This document shows positions 22,687 through 33,621 of a stretch of 64,000 nt of DNA, in pieces. The position numbers were made by a program, and so were the translations under genes. The notes under the pieces are model-generated. The model was not told where the DNA came from. It searched no databases and saw only the letters and a program-made list of their open reading frames with translations. Source of the DNA: Ophiobolus disseminans (lineage: Eukaryota; Ascomycota; Dothideomycetes; Pleosporales; Phaeosphaeriaceae); NCBI GenBank assembly GCA_010093685.1, contig MU006225.1:502507-566506 (forward strand), given 5' to 3'. Numbering within the stretch: position 1 is the stretch's first letter; each line of letters begins with the position of its first letter.

Positions 22687-25257
22687 ATGTCATCCCAACA
22701 CCCAACACCACGTAAGCTATGGGAACACGCGAATCCGAAGTCCACAGCGATGTGGAAGTTTATGCAGAAGTCAAATCAGAAGAGAGGGTTGAATATGCAG
22801 GTAAGCTACGTTTCAAACATTTTCTTTCTTGTAGGAGTGTTTTAAGAGGTTATGGAGAATGGTGCGGATGTTTGGGGTTGTTAGAATGAGGTTGGTTATG
22901 CTATCGGAGGTGACGGGATGAGCCTGTGGTGTTGGTTGATATTTGTGGCTGCGGCTTGATTTGATCTGAGGAAACGGCAACTTCTGAGTTAGACGGTATA
23001 TCTTCAGATGTTTGCATGAAGATATGGGAAAGACAACATGATTGAGATCTAACAGTCCAACACCTGGAAGCAAAATCGATTTCATGTCGGACAGAGGGAT
23101 CAATGCCTTCAAGTCTCATGGACTTATCGAGATATGCTAATGCCCAAGTCAGACTTTCCGCGAACTTTACAATTGGACCGTTGGTGATAAACGCACTGAT
23201 TTCTGGGAGGACTGGTGGCATTCCAGCGACTTGATCTATGAGGGGAAGTTTGATCAGGTAATACTCCAGTTTATTGAAGTGTCACGTGCATTGTTTGAGG
23301 ATGACTGACTTCGTAAGGTTGTCGATACTTCAATGCACATGGACGACATACCTGAATGGTTCCAGGGCACGCATCTCAACTTCGCAGAGAATATTCTCTA
23401 TTCGGCATCGTCTGCGGATCCCTCCACTCGGACCACACAGTATAAGGAAGATTCTAAAATCGCCCTAACAGAGATCCGCGAAGGCAATACCGAAGTTCGA
23501 CATCTCTCATGGGGCGAACTACGCCGTCGAGTCGGATTGCTCGCCAACGCCTTCCGCGCCAAAGGTCTGAAGAAGGGTGATCGCATTGCAGTAGTCGCAA
23601 GTACGGGTTTCGACACTTTCATCTCTTTCATGGCGATCACAAGCATAGGCGGTCTCTTCAGCTCCAGCAGCACCGACATGGGCACGAAGGGCATCCTTGA
23701 GCGTTTGTTGCAAATAAAACCCGCGTACGTGTTCGTAGACGACTGGACCATCTACAATGGTAAGACAATCGACTTGAGACCAAAGATCAAAGAGATAGTC
23801 GAGGGTATGAAGGGTGTGAGTGACTTCAAGGGCGTCATTACGCAACCTAGATTCCCAGGAAAACCTGCAAGTCTCGAAGGCTTGAGCCAGACCGTCACCC
23901 TAGACAACTTCGTGAAAGCTGCAAACGGACGAGACCAACTAACCTTCGAGAGAGTCGCCTTCCGCGACCCATTCCTAATAGTCTACTCGAGCGGCACAAC
24001 CGGCGTGCCAAAATGCATCGTCCACTCCGTCGGCGGCGTCCTCATCAGCGTCACAAAAGAAGGCTACCTCCACCGAGAAATGACCCCAGAAAGCGTCGTC
24101 CTCCAATACACCACCACGGGCTGGATAATGTACCTCGTCAGCATCCAAACCTGCTTCTTCGGCTCGCGCTCCATCCTCTACGACGGCTCGCCCTTCGCCC
24201 CGGACCCCCAAACCTTCCTCTCCATCCTCGAAACTCAGAAAGTAACAGACTTCGGCACGTCCCCGCGCTTCCTGCACGAACTGCAAAAACGCGCCATCGT
24301 ACCTAAGAATCTGTACGACCTCTCAGCTCTCCGCTCAGTCTGCACAACAGGCATGGTGCTCTCCGACGCGCAATTCGAATGGTTCTACGACACCGCTTTC
24401 CCGCCCTCGATACACCTGCGCAATATCTCAGGCGGCACCGACCTCGCCGGCTGCTTCGGCATCGAAAACCCGCTCGAGCCCGTGTACGTCGGCGGCTGCC
24501 AGGGCCCGTGTCTAGGCACGAAGCTCGAGGTGTACGACGCATTGATCGAGTCCGGACCGGGCCATGCAGTCCCGCACGGCGAGCCGGGCGAACTCGTCGC
24601 GACTGCGAGTTTCCCGAATCAGCCTGTATTTTTCTGGGGCGATGAGAGTGGCGAGAGGTATCAGAGTGCGTATTATACAAGATTTCCGCATGTGTGGACG
24701 CATGGCGATTTCATCCAGATACATCCTGTTACGGGGCAGGTTCTATTCCTCGGGCGTGCGGACGGCGTGTTGAATCCGAGTGGAGTGCGGTTTGGCAGTG
24801 CGGATATTTACTCGGTGATTGAGACGCATTTCCCGGAGGTGGCGGATAGCATATGTGTTGGGCAGCGCAGGCCGAAGGACGAGGATGAGAGCGTGATGCT
24901 GTTTTTGAAGATGAATGAGGGGTATCGGTATACGTCTGCGCTTGTGGGGAAGATTAAGCGGAAGATTGGCGAGGAGAGGAGTAGGAGGCATGTTCCGAAG
25001 TATGTGTTTCAGACGTGGGATATTCCGGTAAGTTGAACGGTGTGGATTATGGGTGTGGTGGTTGGCTGACCGATGGACAGACTACCGTGAATCTCAAGAA
25101 GGTGGAATTGCCGGTCAAGCAAATTGTGTCTGGAAGGATCATCAAGCCGAGTGGGACGCTGGCGAATCCGGAGAGCTTGAAATTCTATGAGCAGTTTGCG
25201 AAGGTGGAAGAGGTACTTGCGAGACAGAACAATGGGAGCGTCAAGAGTAAGCTGTAG
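22687..25257 (+). CDS. Acetoacetyl-CoA synthetase with C-terminal SKL
   Basis: Exons 22687-22800, 23153-23257, 23318-25027 and 25081-25257 join in phase 0 and give 701 aa. The enzyme activates acetoacetate with ATP to acetoacetyl-CoA. The sequence has the ACS N-terminal cap (TFRELYNWTVGDKRTDFWED), the acyl-adenylate P-loop YSSGTTGVPK (about 296-305), GGTDLAGCFG, and the hinge region THGDFIQIHPVTGQVLFLGR. MHMDDIPEWFQGTHLNFAEN is typical of the acetoacetyl-CoA branch. The protein ends in VKSKL, a canonical type-1 peroxisomal targeting signal, so it is predicted to act in peroxisomes, perhaps salvaging acetoacetate from amino-acid or fatty-acid breakdown. The first intron is 352 bp, several times longer than the others in the window. 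Confidence 0.92.
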
Positions 25258-25808
25258 ATGGTTGTGCCTACGCCAATGTCCTTTTTGCTATCGTTCATCT
25301 CCTATGGCCAATGTGAAAGCATTCGCAGATCTTACAAAGTCGATTTAGAGGATATGTACACATATAGAGAGAGACATAGAGCAAGCCTCGCAAATCACGT
25401 ACTACAACATCTAACATACTTGGCCGTCTTGTCAAAATTATAGATCGAGGAACGCATCTCCGAAAAGAACGAAAGTACAACAACAACAGCAAACGAACAG
25501 GAGATGAGCTACCACAGCCTCGAAAATCGTCATCACCGGCGTGATATAAAGAAGTATATCAATCTCAACAATAATTACACATGAATTTAGAATACGTCGT
25601 TGTTCGCCTAGATCCCCAGAGCCAGGAACCAGGCCCGAGCCGCGGATAAACACAAGGTCTAGTCTACGGCACCATATTGACACTACAAGGATAGACCCAA
25701 ACACAATGACATACAAGCGAAAATCATAGCGACTATAAGCCTCTTGAAAAGGAAAGAAGTTCCTTCCCCAACCATCTCGCCATCGTCATCACATCTTCTC
25801 AATCGGTC
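25258..25808. other. Intergenic, 551 bp
   Basis: AT-rich 3' flank of the synthetase and promoter of the DUF4360 gene. No coding signal. Confidence 0.5.
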
Positions 25809-26490
25809 ATGTACCACCTCCCAACCATCCTCTCCCTCTCCCTCGCCGCCGCATCCGCCGCAGCCGTTCCACCCACCACCCCACCCCTCGGCTCCGTCTC
25901 CCTCTCCGCGCTCGAAGTCACCACCAAAGGCAGTGCCTGCTCACCCGGCACCGTCGGCGTCGCACTCGCATCCGACAACTCAGCCCTAACACTCATCTTC
26001 GACAACTTTCAAGCCGGCGACGGCCCCAACGCGCCGGGCACAGCGAAGCGCGCGGCGTGCACGGTGAATATCGATATCAATGTCCCGGGGTGGGCGTTCG
26101 ATATCGTGTCGACGGATTTTCGCGGGTATGTGTATTTGGAGCAGGGGGTGGTGGCGGGGTTGACGAGTAGTTGGAAGAGGAATAATGGGCTGGGGAAGGT
26201 AAGGATATCAGTTTTATGTGATGTTGTGAGATGGATGGTGGCTAACAGGGTGGTAGGGTACGACGAAAAGAACTGTCAACGGTCCTTTCAGTGATGATTT
26301 CCTTCTGCATCGCGATGGCGAACTTTCAGATACGGAGGCGTCTGTTTGTTCGAAGAATAACGCAAAGGTGACGATTAATCTCATTGTTACGGTGAAGTCG
26401 GGAGGGTCGAAGGCGACGGGGCTTGTGAGGGGTGATTCGTTGGATGGTGGGTTTAAGCAGCAGTTGAATTTTGCGTGGAAGAAGTGCTAG
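25809..26490 (+). CDS. Secreted DUF4360-family protein
   Basis: Exons 25809-26198 and 26257-26490 (58-bp intron, phase 0) give 207 aa. It starts with a signal peptide (YHLPTILSLSLAAASAAAV). The mature part has the DUF4360 features: GSACSPGTVGVAL, LIFDNFQAGDGPN, a CTVNIDINVPGWAF segment, STDFRGYVYLEQGV, a GPFSDDF turn, and a closing LNFAWKKC. Cysteines near 45, 84, 158 and 207 could pair. These proteins are common in ascomycete secretomes and have no established function. The C-terminal Cys just before the stop is typical of the family. Confidence 0.85.
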
Positions 26491-26791
26491 GTCTAGGCGG
26501 TTTTTATCAAAGGCACGCCAGAGAAAAGTACAATTACTGCTATGTAGGACCTTTTCGTGTATACTGAGCGCTGTTTCGAGCCACTTTCGAGCAAGATAGA
26601 TCACTTGGCATGAGAGGTCAGCAGAAAGTTGACAAACATGTTAAATAAATGTAACTATAGACTGATAAAACAAAGAATTAGTCATCAAATCATTACAGGC
26701 GCCGAAGTAGCAACGGCCATAATGCCTTCAACCAAAACATACAAGAAAATCCGTGTCTCGGAACTTGCTATCACAGCGATGAACAACCTGC
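26491..26791. other. Convergent intergenic, 301 bp
   Basis: 3' flanks of the DUF4360 gene and of zinc-finger paralogue B. Nothing else seen. Confidence 0.5.
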
Positions 26792-28273
26792 TCATATTCT
26801 CCCGTTATTTTTGTACGTCTGACCGGCTTTTTCGCCACTCTTCAGCTGCATGAACCACTCCGGCCAACACTGTTTCTCTTCATCCGACTTGTGCATCTTG
26901 CGAATATGATCCCTCACCTTATCCTTCCTGAGTGGGAAAGGATAATGTCCGTACACTGCGTTACGAGGGCAATCAGACGCCGGACACCAAAGCACTGCGT
27001 CGGTGTGGTAGGCTTCGTGATGTCGTTTGACATCGATATGGCGACCGAATGTGACATTGGAGCATCCCAAGGCGCAAGTCAATTTCCCGTCCGACTTAAT
27101 GGCTTCGATGATCATTTCCCCGTCTCCAAAATCTATTTCTGGCGGTGGTAAGGCAGGTAGTGCGTCGTTGACCACGAGCTTGTCCCATTCATGTACGGTT
27201 TGCGCCTCAGGCTGCGATGGTGGGGAGGATAGCAGGTCGTTATTCAAGTGCGCAACCCATTCATCCACGGTGCACACTTCAAGCTGCCACTGGTCGAAAG
27301 AAGCTATGGGCATGTTATCCAAGCCCAGTACAATACTGTGGTTTGGAGAATGATCGAATCTACTTTGCGTCAGTGTATTGCGTCTGCATCTTGCGAAGTG
27401 AGACATACCCAAGGTCTACCAGATGATTTGTGGGATCATCATGATATGAGAAGTGATCAAGCACTCTACCCGTACTCTCCTGGAAGGTCGACATGCATCT
27501 AATTGGGGTTGTTAGGCTAGAGTGGTGTGCTGAGGAGCTGTTGATCCTCACTCATCATATGCATGAAGCGGATCGTAAAACTCCCAGCTGCAGTCGTGAA
27601 CAGCATGGTGCGATGTATCGGTCGAACCTGAGACGCGGATATCCAACGATTCATTGGGAGTGTTTTCGACTGCGATTTATACGGTAAGCCCCTACATATT
27701 GGTTCATTGACACCAGCTTTTACATACATGCCTGAGTATGTAGCGTAGGCGCCAGAGACCCTAGAGCCGGAGGAAGCAGTGGGAGCGACAGGTCATATGG
27801 TGTGAATGTCGGGTGGGTCACCTGTAGCTCTTGTTAATGTCTAGAACCGAAGCATCCTCATAGCTGATTTACGACAATAAATACCGCAATCTTAGGCAGG
27901 TTAGTTGATGCAGGTGAAGGCGGGGGCAAGGGTGGTTGCAGATAAACCAAAAATGTTGTTTTGAAAATAGATAAAACTCTTGGTGGTGACGAGACTGCGC
28001 TAACACATACATGTGGTGGAGGTGGCTGTATCATGTTAGCGTCCTAGAAACCCATGAATAAAATTTCGCGGAGCCGGGGAAAAACAAGTGTTTCAGACCG
28101 TCTTTAGACACACTGAGAATGCTAATGCTTACTGGTGGTAGAGGTAGTGGGGCTGCCCAAGTGTGGCAATACGCCTCCCTTGCAAATGACTGATCTGCAA
28201 ACCCTAACTGCCAGGAAGTGGCATCGCCAGTATTTTCAAAAGGTGGAAAGGAGTTGTTACTTTTGCTGGACAT
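26792..28273 (-). CDS. C2H2-like zinc-finger protein (paralogue B)
   Basis: Six minus-strand exons join in phase: 28273-28133, 28025-27873, 27821-27728, 27669-27552, 27498-27409 and 27362-26792 (388 aa). The last four are well supported (HAVHDCSWEFYDPLHAYDE runs on into CMSTFQESTGRVLDHFSYHD). Exon 2 may be split: an internal GTATGT donor at 28010 and an ACTAAC-type branch before an AAG acceptor would remove its middle. The N-terminus is Ser/Pro-rich. The C-terminal fingers, CALGC-x13-H-x4-H and CPASDC-x20-H-x4-H with DHIRKMHKSDEEK and EWFMQ, parallel those of the gene at 14164-15472. Probably a DNA-binding regulator. Confidence 0.72.
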
Positions 28274-28836
28274 GTCTTATGTAAGTGAGAACCTGAGTTG
28301 TCTTTGTTTGAAGAACTGGTGGGACTAAACGGGTTGTTTAAATGTTCTCCAGGGCTGGGCTTATGGCGCCGAGTGTCGGTGACGAGATAGTTGGGCGAAC
28401 CGCAACTTACCGCCACACATATTTAACTGCTGCAGCCCCACGAGAGGGCACCAGCTAACGCTCACACCTTGCATCCGGTGAGTCTGCGTCCAGCATCAGG
28501 TTATTCTGCGTCCGCCACCATTTCACCATGATAAGCTGCATAACAGATCAGTTGCGACCAATGCTTAATTTACCTACAGCAACTGGAATACTGGTAGCAT
28601 AATAAGTGTACCACTCGGCCGGTTCAATATTACATGAACATGCGTAAAGGTTTGGCTGGTGTGACACTGGCCTAGGCCGGATGGCCCGTCAAAAATGAGG
28701 CGATGTCGAAAGACGACCCGCCAAACGGTGCGCGCACGCAGTAAGTAAATAGGTCAATGTAGCGGAAAGATTTTGGAAGTGATTGGATAGATGGGAAATA
28801 ATCTACATTGAGCAATTGAAGGCGGAACACGAAGTG

Positions 28837-28869
28837 GCGGCGATGGCGACGGCGACGGCGACGGCGACA
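28837..28869. repeat. (GGCGAC)n microsatellite
   Basis: About five near-perfect copies of GGCGAC/GGCGAT in tandem, in non-coding DNA. Confidence 0.85.
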
Positions 28870-29133
28870 GTTATGACAAAGATGAGAAGCGCACCAGTAA
28901 CTGAGGAGGGATAAAGGCCTGAAAGTCCAATGAATAACAGTCGACGAGGATCAACGCCAACGTCCAAAGCTCTTCAACCTTCTTGACTGTCCACATGGGT
29001 TTCGTCGCCGAAGGGCGAGAACCAAACGAACGAATCAATCAACTGTCAGATCGAGTCCTCCGGCTGTGACCATACTGCAGGAACCGCGCAATGAGACGAG
29101 CTGTTATGTTTTCGAGGTTGTACGCGATGATAG

Positions 29134-29186
29134 CGGAGGAGGAGGTGGTGGTGGAGGTGGAGGTGGAGGCAGCGGTGGTGGTGGTA
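29134..29186. repeat. (GGN)n triplet microsatellite
   Basis: A GGA/GGT triplet run of about 17 units with one interruption (GGCAGC), in non-coding DNA. Confidence 0.8.
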
Positions 29187-30131
29187 TCGTCACACGCACA
29201 CAATGGCTAATGGGTTAGTCTGCGGGCCAGTATCGAATACCGAGGCTAGGAGGGGTTCAGAAGAGGTAGCTAACTCGAGAACGATCGATAGAGAAGATTT
29301 ATTCGTTGCCTGTCATCATCAATTGAAAGTTGTCTCAGCTTGAACGGTTTGTGCCTGCGATGGTTACCCAGAGAGGCGCTGTGCTTGTCCCAGATCTCGT
29401 ACTTCAAGTGCACCGGAAAGCGGAAAGCCCATCAATGTCCACCAACCTTGTGGTAGGTTCTAGGCACGACGTATAGTATGGCGATGATGCCCACAGCTGT
29501 GCGATGTCTCAAAAGTGTGGTTGGTGTCCGATCATGATGTATGACACCTGGGTATGCAGGCACGGCGTGAATCGCTAGGGTACTAACCCGATCCGTATTA
29601 GTGTACCCAGAAATCCATCCACCTCGAAATCGTGAAATACGAAGAATTTCGCAGTCGTTGTGCTGCACATCCCACCAACACTAGCGCGATCCCTACAAGA
29701 CAATAAATGCGAACTTCTTCGTATCATGTAAAACTTTCCAGCTGTGCAAGTTTGATACTTACGTAGTAGATCTTTTCATCTCAGCTACGACCGCTCTCAC
29801 AAAGACCCCATCACTACATGTAGATAACAAGCCTCCTGCTGCTGCTAAGCTGTCGTGTATCACGCATATGAACCTCGAGACGCGCATTGCAAACGTGGAG
29901 CGTGAATTAAGAGAAACATAGTTAGAAACTCTCCGAAATTATGTCGAAGCTTGGCGATACTGGGCCTGACGCGATCGTGTGACCGTATACGAATTTGAGA
30001 TCAAGTAACAAGGGATGAAGATTATATGCAAATGGTATAGCTGAACCTCTCTTACGCCTCGCTCTCGGAGGAGAAAAGCCACAGTAATGCTCCAAGCCCA
30101 TCATACCAGAACCGACGTACTCGAACAATCA

Positions 30132-33100
30132 TTACGCGGTAACATCACCGCTCTTCGCGCGCTTAGGCTCCCTCTCCTCTTCAGCCGCTGCCTCAGCACG
30201 CCGCTTGCTTTCATCCTTTTTCGTCTCTTCCCTCGCAGCACGACGCGCCTCTTTGTCCTGCTTCTCCTTCTCTTTGCGCAACGCCTTGCTCTCAAATTCG
30301 TGCCAATCGCCTTCGAGCTCCTTGAGTGCCTCGGCACGCTTCGGTGGCGGGCTCTCGCTGGTGAAGAAGGGGTGCTCGAGGATATCAGCCGCTGCTGGTC
30401 GTGCGGTCGGATCGTAGAGCAACATGGCTTGTAATAGTTCGAAAGCCGACGGGCTCACTCGGTCCTTATACTTCTCTTCAAAAGTGGATGGTTTGCGCTC
30501 GGTAGGCCGTAGGAGTTCGTACCACTGCATGTCGACGATACCGGGCCAGTCTTGCGCTGTTGGCGTGCCGAGCACGTTGTAGATTTTGTCAAGCTGGTTG
30601 ATCTCGCCACCGTCTCCTGGGAATATGGCATGCCGGGTGAAGATTTCGACTAAAACGCAGGCTGCCGACCAAATGTCTACAGCGGGCCCATATTGCGTCT
30701 CGCCTAGGAGGAGCTCAGGAGATCGATACCAGATAGTAATGACGCGGTTTGTGTAGTCAAGCTTGCTCCTCTTAGCGTAGAATCTTGCAAGACCGAAATC
30801 AGCCAACTTCAGTTGACCGGTGTTGGACACCAGTATATTCGCCGCCTTGATGTCGCGATGTAACACACCACGACGATGTAAGTAATCCAAGCCCTCAAAG
30901 AGCTGTTTGGCCAAGTCCTTCTTATGTGACTGCTCGAGTTTGAAAGTCGGGTGGTTGAGGAGACCCGTCAGATCGTGAGACAGATACTCAAAAACCATAT
31001 AGCAGTCGTTCTTCTCGACCATAACCTCACGAAGGTTTACGATGTTTGCATGGTTGAGTGACTGAAGCAGCTTGACCTCGCGAATGGCAGTTACTGGGAA
31101 GCCATCACGTTCGCCTTCCATGCGAATCTTCTTGAGCGCAACCATGTCTTTGGTGTAGACATGTACACCCTTGAATACTTTGCCGTAGGTACCTGAGCCC
31201 ACCACTGACTCGTTACCCGGCTTGCGGTAGTACACGGAATCGGAGGTAGCATGCTCAGGCGTGAGGGTCGGTCGGGCCTTCACTCTCTTCTTCTTGATAA
31301 TCTTGGTTTTTGGAACTTCGGGCGCGGGGTCCCTGCGCTCAGGTCGTGTGTCTGGACGGACGTCTGGTCGTCGAGGAAGATTTGCATCCCTGCGATCTCT
31401 GTCACGGATATCGCGCACGTCCCGGGCGTCTCGTGAATCGCGCAGATCCCTCAAGTCGCGTGGATCGCGTACATCACGTGGATCTCGGACATCTCGATCT
31501 CGAGGATCTCTATAGTCCCTCTCTCGTTCGCGATACACGGTATCTCGTGGGTCGCGAACGTCTCTAGGATCCCTATCGCGGAGATCTCTGTAGGCAGGCT
31601 TGCGATCATAGTAGTCGTCACGTCGCCGATCTCTATCTCGAACGTCCCGGTCTCGATCACGCTCGCGATCGTGATCTCTGTCTCGTGCATCACGGTCTCT
31701 GTCCGTTCGCGAATCTGCCGGGTATCTTGAAGCTGCCTCTCGACTTGCTGCCTCTTTAGCCTTTGGATCCAGAAGAGATTCTTTTGTAACCACGCTATGT
31801 TTCTCGGGCTCTTCTAAAGTCGCCTTTGTCTTGCTTGCCGTGGGAGGCACTGGGTTCTTCGTCTTGAGCGAAAAGCTGAAGCCAGACTTTGGCTGTGTAG
31901 GGGGCCCTGTGGCAGACTTCGTTGGTGGGTGCATTTTTTTATCTTCTTTCGGGCCTTCATCTTCAACGCGAAGGTCCTTAGAAGGGCGGAAAGGGTTGTC
32001 ATCCGCATCAACAGACGTTTCGGTTGCTGGTGTAGTGGCTGGTTGTGGTCGTGGCGCTTCGGTTGCGGGACGACCGCCTCGTGTACCAGACGCTGGGGTC
32101 CATGAGAGGTTAGAAAATTGTGTAGGTGCAGCACCACGACCTCGGCCACCTGGCACGCCAAAAGAGGGGCCGGCTGCAGGTCCCGATGGACGTCGGTCAG
32201 GACCATTAAAATGATTTCCGCGAAAACCGCCTCGGTGTGGACTACTTTGAAAGCCCGGTTGAGGGTATTGCTGGTTTTGGTAGTAGCCGGGTGAGTGCTG
32301 GTTCTGATTGTATGGAGACTGGTTCGGCGAATACCCATGCATGGGCGACCTGTAGATGGTTAGCAAGAAGATTGTTTGGGAGATGCGAATGAGCTTACCC
32401 TTGATTAGGATATGGTTGGCCGTTCCACCCTCCTCTGCCTCCTTGGTAGGGCGACTGGCCTTGTGGCGAGTATTGGTTTTGCGGTGGGTATGGTGGAGAC
32501 TGTGCAAAGCCAGGACCACCACGGCCCTGATAGTGATAAGCACCCCTCATTTTGTCGTCCTTGTCCTTTGATGTATCCGAGTTGTGCCCTGACGCAGGTG
32601 CAGGCGAGCCTCCTCGTGAAGGGGGCTTGCGTGTATTTTTGTCAGACGGAAGCTCTTTGTCTGACCGAAGTCGAGATCTCGGGGAGGATGATCGAGAGGA
32701 CCGGCGTGGTCGTGCGCGCGGAGAGCGGCTTCTTCGTGGTGGCGACCGGTCGCGCCTGGAGCGGGGAGGAGAGCCTCTTCTAATCGGGAGCGGTGATCGC
32801 CTGGGGGGTGCAGGACTACGACTCCTTGCTCGGTCTCGCGCAGGGCTGTGAACGCGCGGTCGTTCTCGTGACCGTCTGGGTGGAGTGCTGGGCCTTCGAT
32901 TATGCCTTCCAGGTGAAGCTCGTCTGGGAAGGTCGTCACGCCTGGGTCTCCTGTCTGGTGAAATAGACCGCTTGCGAGGGCGGTGCGAGATGGGCCTGTA
33001 GCGCGAGTCTGCAGACGGCGAACGGCGGCGGGACGAGGTGGGCGGGATGTACGAGTCTGGCGTGGGTCGACGTGGCGCTCGTTCGCGGTCGGACCGTGGA

Positions 33101-33621
33101 AGAGGGGACCGCGCCCTGTCTCCAAGGCGGTGCGTCGAGCCTGCACGGCGGGTTCGCGACCTCGAGCGCACGGGGCTGCGGCTCCGGGGCCTCTTTGCTC
33201 GCTTGTGCGAACTTCGCGGAGATGCAGATCGGCTGCGGTGGCGCTTCGAGGATGGGGTCGTGTCGCGATGGTGGTGGTGGTGGTGGTGCCGATGGGAGTG
33301 CGAGACCCTGTCTGGGCTGGGTTCCCTTCTCGAGCTTCGATAGCGCTCCTCCCTAAACTCGCCGTGACTGCGGCGACGCGACCGTGGCCTACTCGAGCTC
33401 CTCGCGCGTGAGCGGTCTCGGACGTTCTTTGTCGATGGACGTGTGTCGGTGTCGTTGGTGCGACGTCTGGAGGAATCCCTCGCAGCGCGTGGCGCCGGCG
33501 ACGATGGCCTTGGGTCGCTGATGCGCTCTCTGGGACGCTCCCTCGCCCTCTCCTTGTCCCCCACAGATGGTTCCTCGGGTCTCCACTGGTCTATATCCTG
33601 GGCCCGTCGCGAGCCAGCCAT
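30132..33621 (-). CDS. ctk1: CTD kinase catalytic subunit, CTK1/CDK12 type
   Basis: Two exons (33621-32399 and 32349-30132; 49-bp intron, phase 2) give 1146 aa. The kinase domain is at about 785-1075: GSGTYGKVFKG (Gly loop), PVTAIREVKLL (the PITAIRE-like helix of CDK12/CTK1), HRDIKAANIL (catalytic loop), DFGLAR, and the T-loop TNRVITIWYRSPELLLGE. Upstream is a long disordered region: an RS-domain with many SR/RS and RSxSP units in exon 1, a poly-His run, a Gly/Gln/Tyr/Pro-rich segment, and a stretch of RD dipeptides (about 590-730). The C-terminus is charged and ends in a basic KRAKS. Family members phosphorylate Ser2 of the RNA polymerase II CTD during elongation. The RS-rich N-terminus is more like metazoan CDK12/13 than budding-yeast Ctk1. 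Confidence 0.93.
31370..31720. repeat. Arg-Asp dipeptide-coding repeat inside the CTK1 gene
   Basis: Read on the minus strand, this codes for a run of RDxRD, RDPRD and DRDRD units. The units are degenerate at the DNA level (GATCGAGATC-like), so it is an old, codon-diversified repeat. Confidence 0.8.

Larger units (their letters stand above)
28274..30131. other. Intergenic, 1.86 kb, with triplet repeats
   Basis: 5' flank of zinc-finger paralogue B and 3' flank of the kinase. It contains a GGCGAC array and a GGT/GGA array (listed separately). No supported gene. Confidence 0.45.

Noticed and set aside
22813..23112. 99-codon minus-strand frame inside the synthetase intron
   Set aside because: No ATG context, domain or splice support; the intron assignment explains the region.
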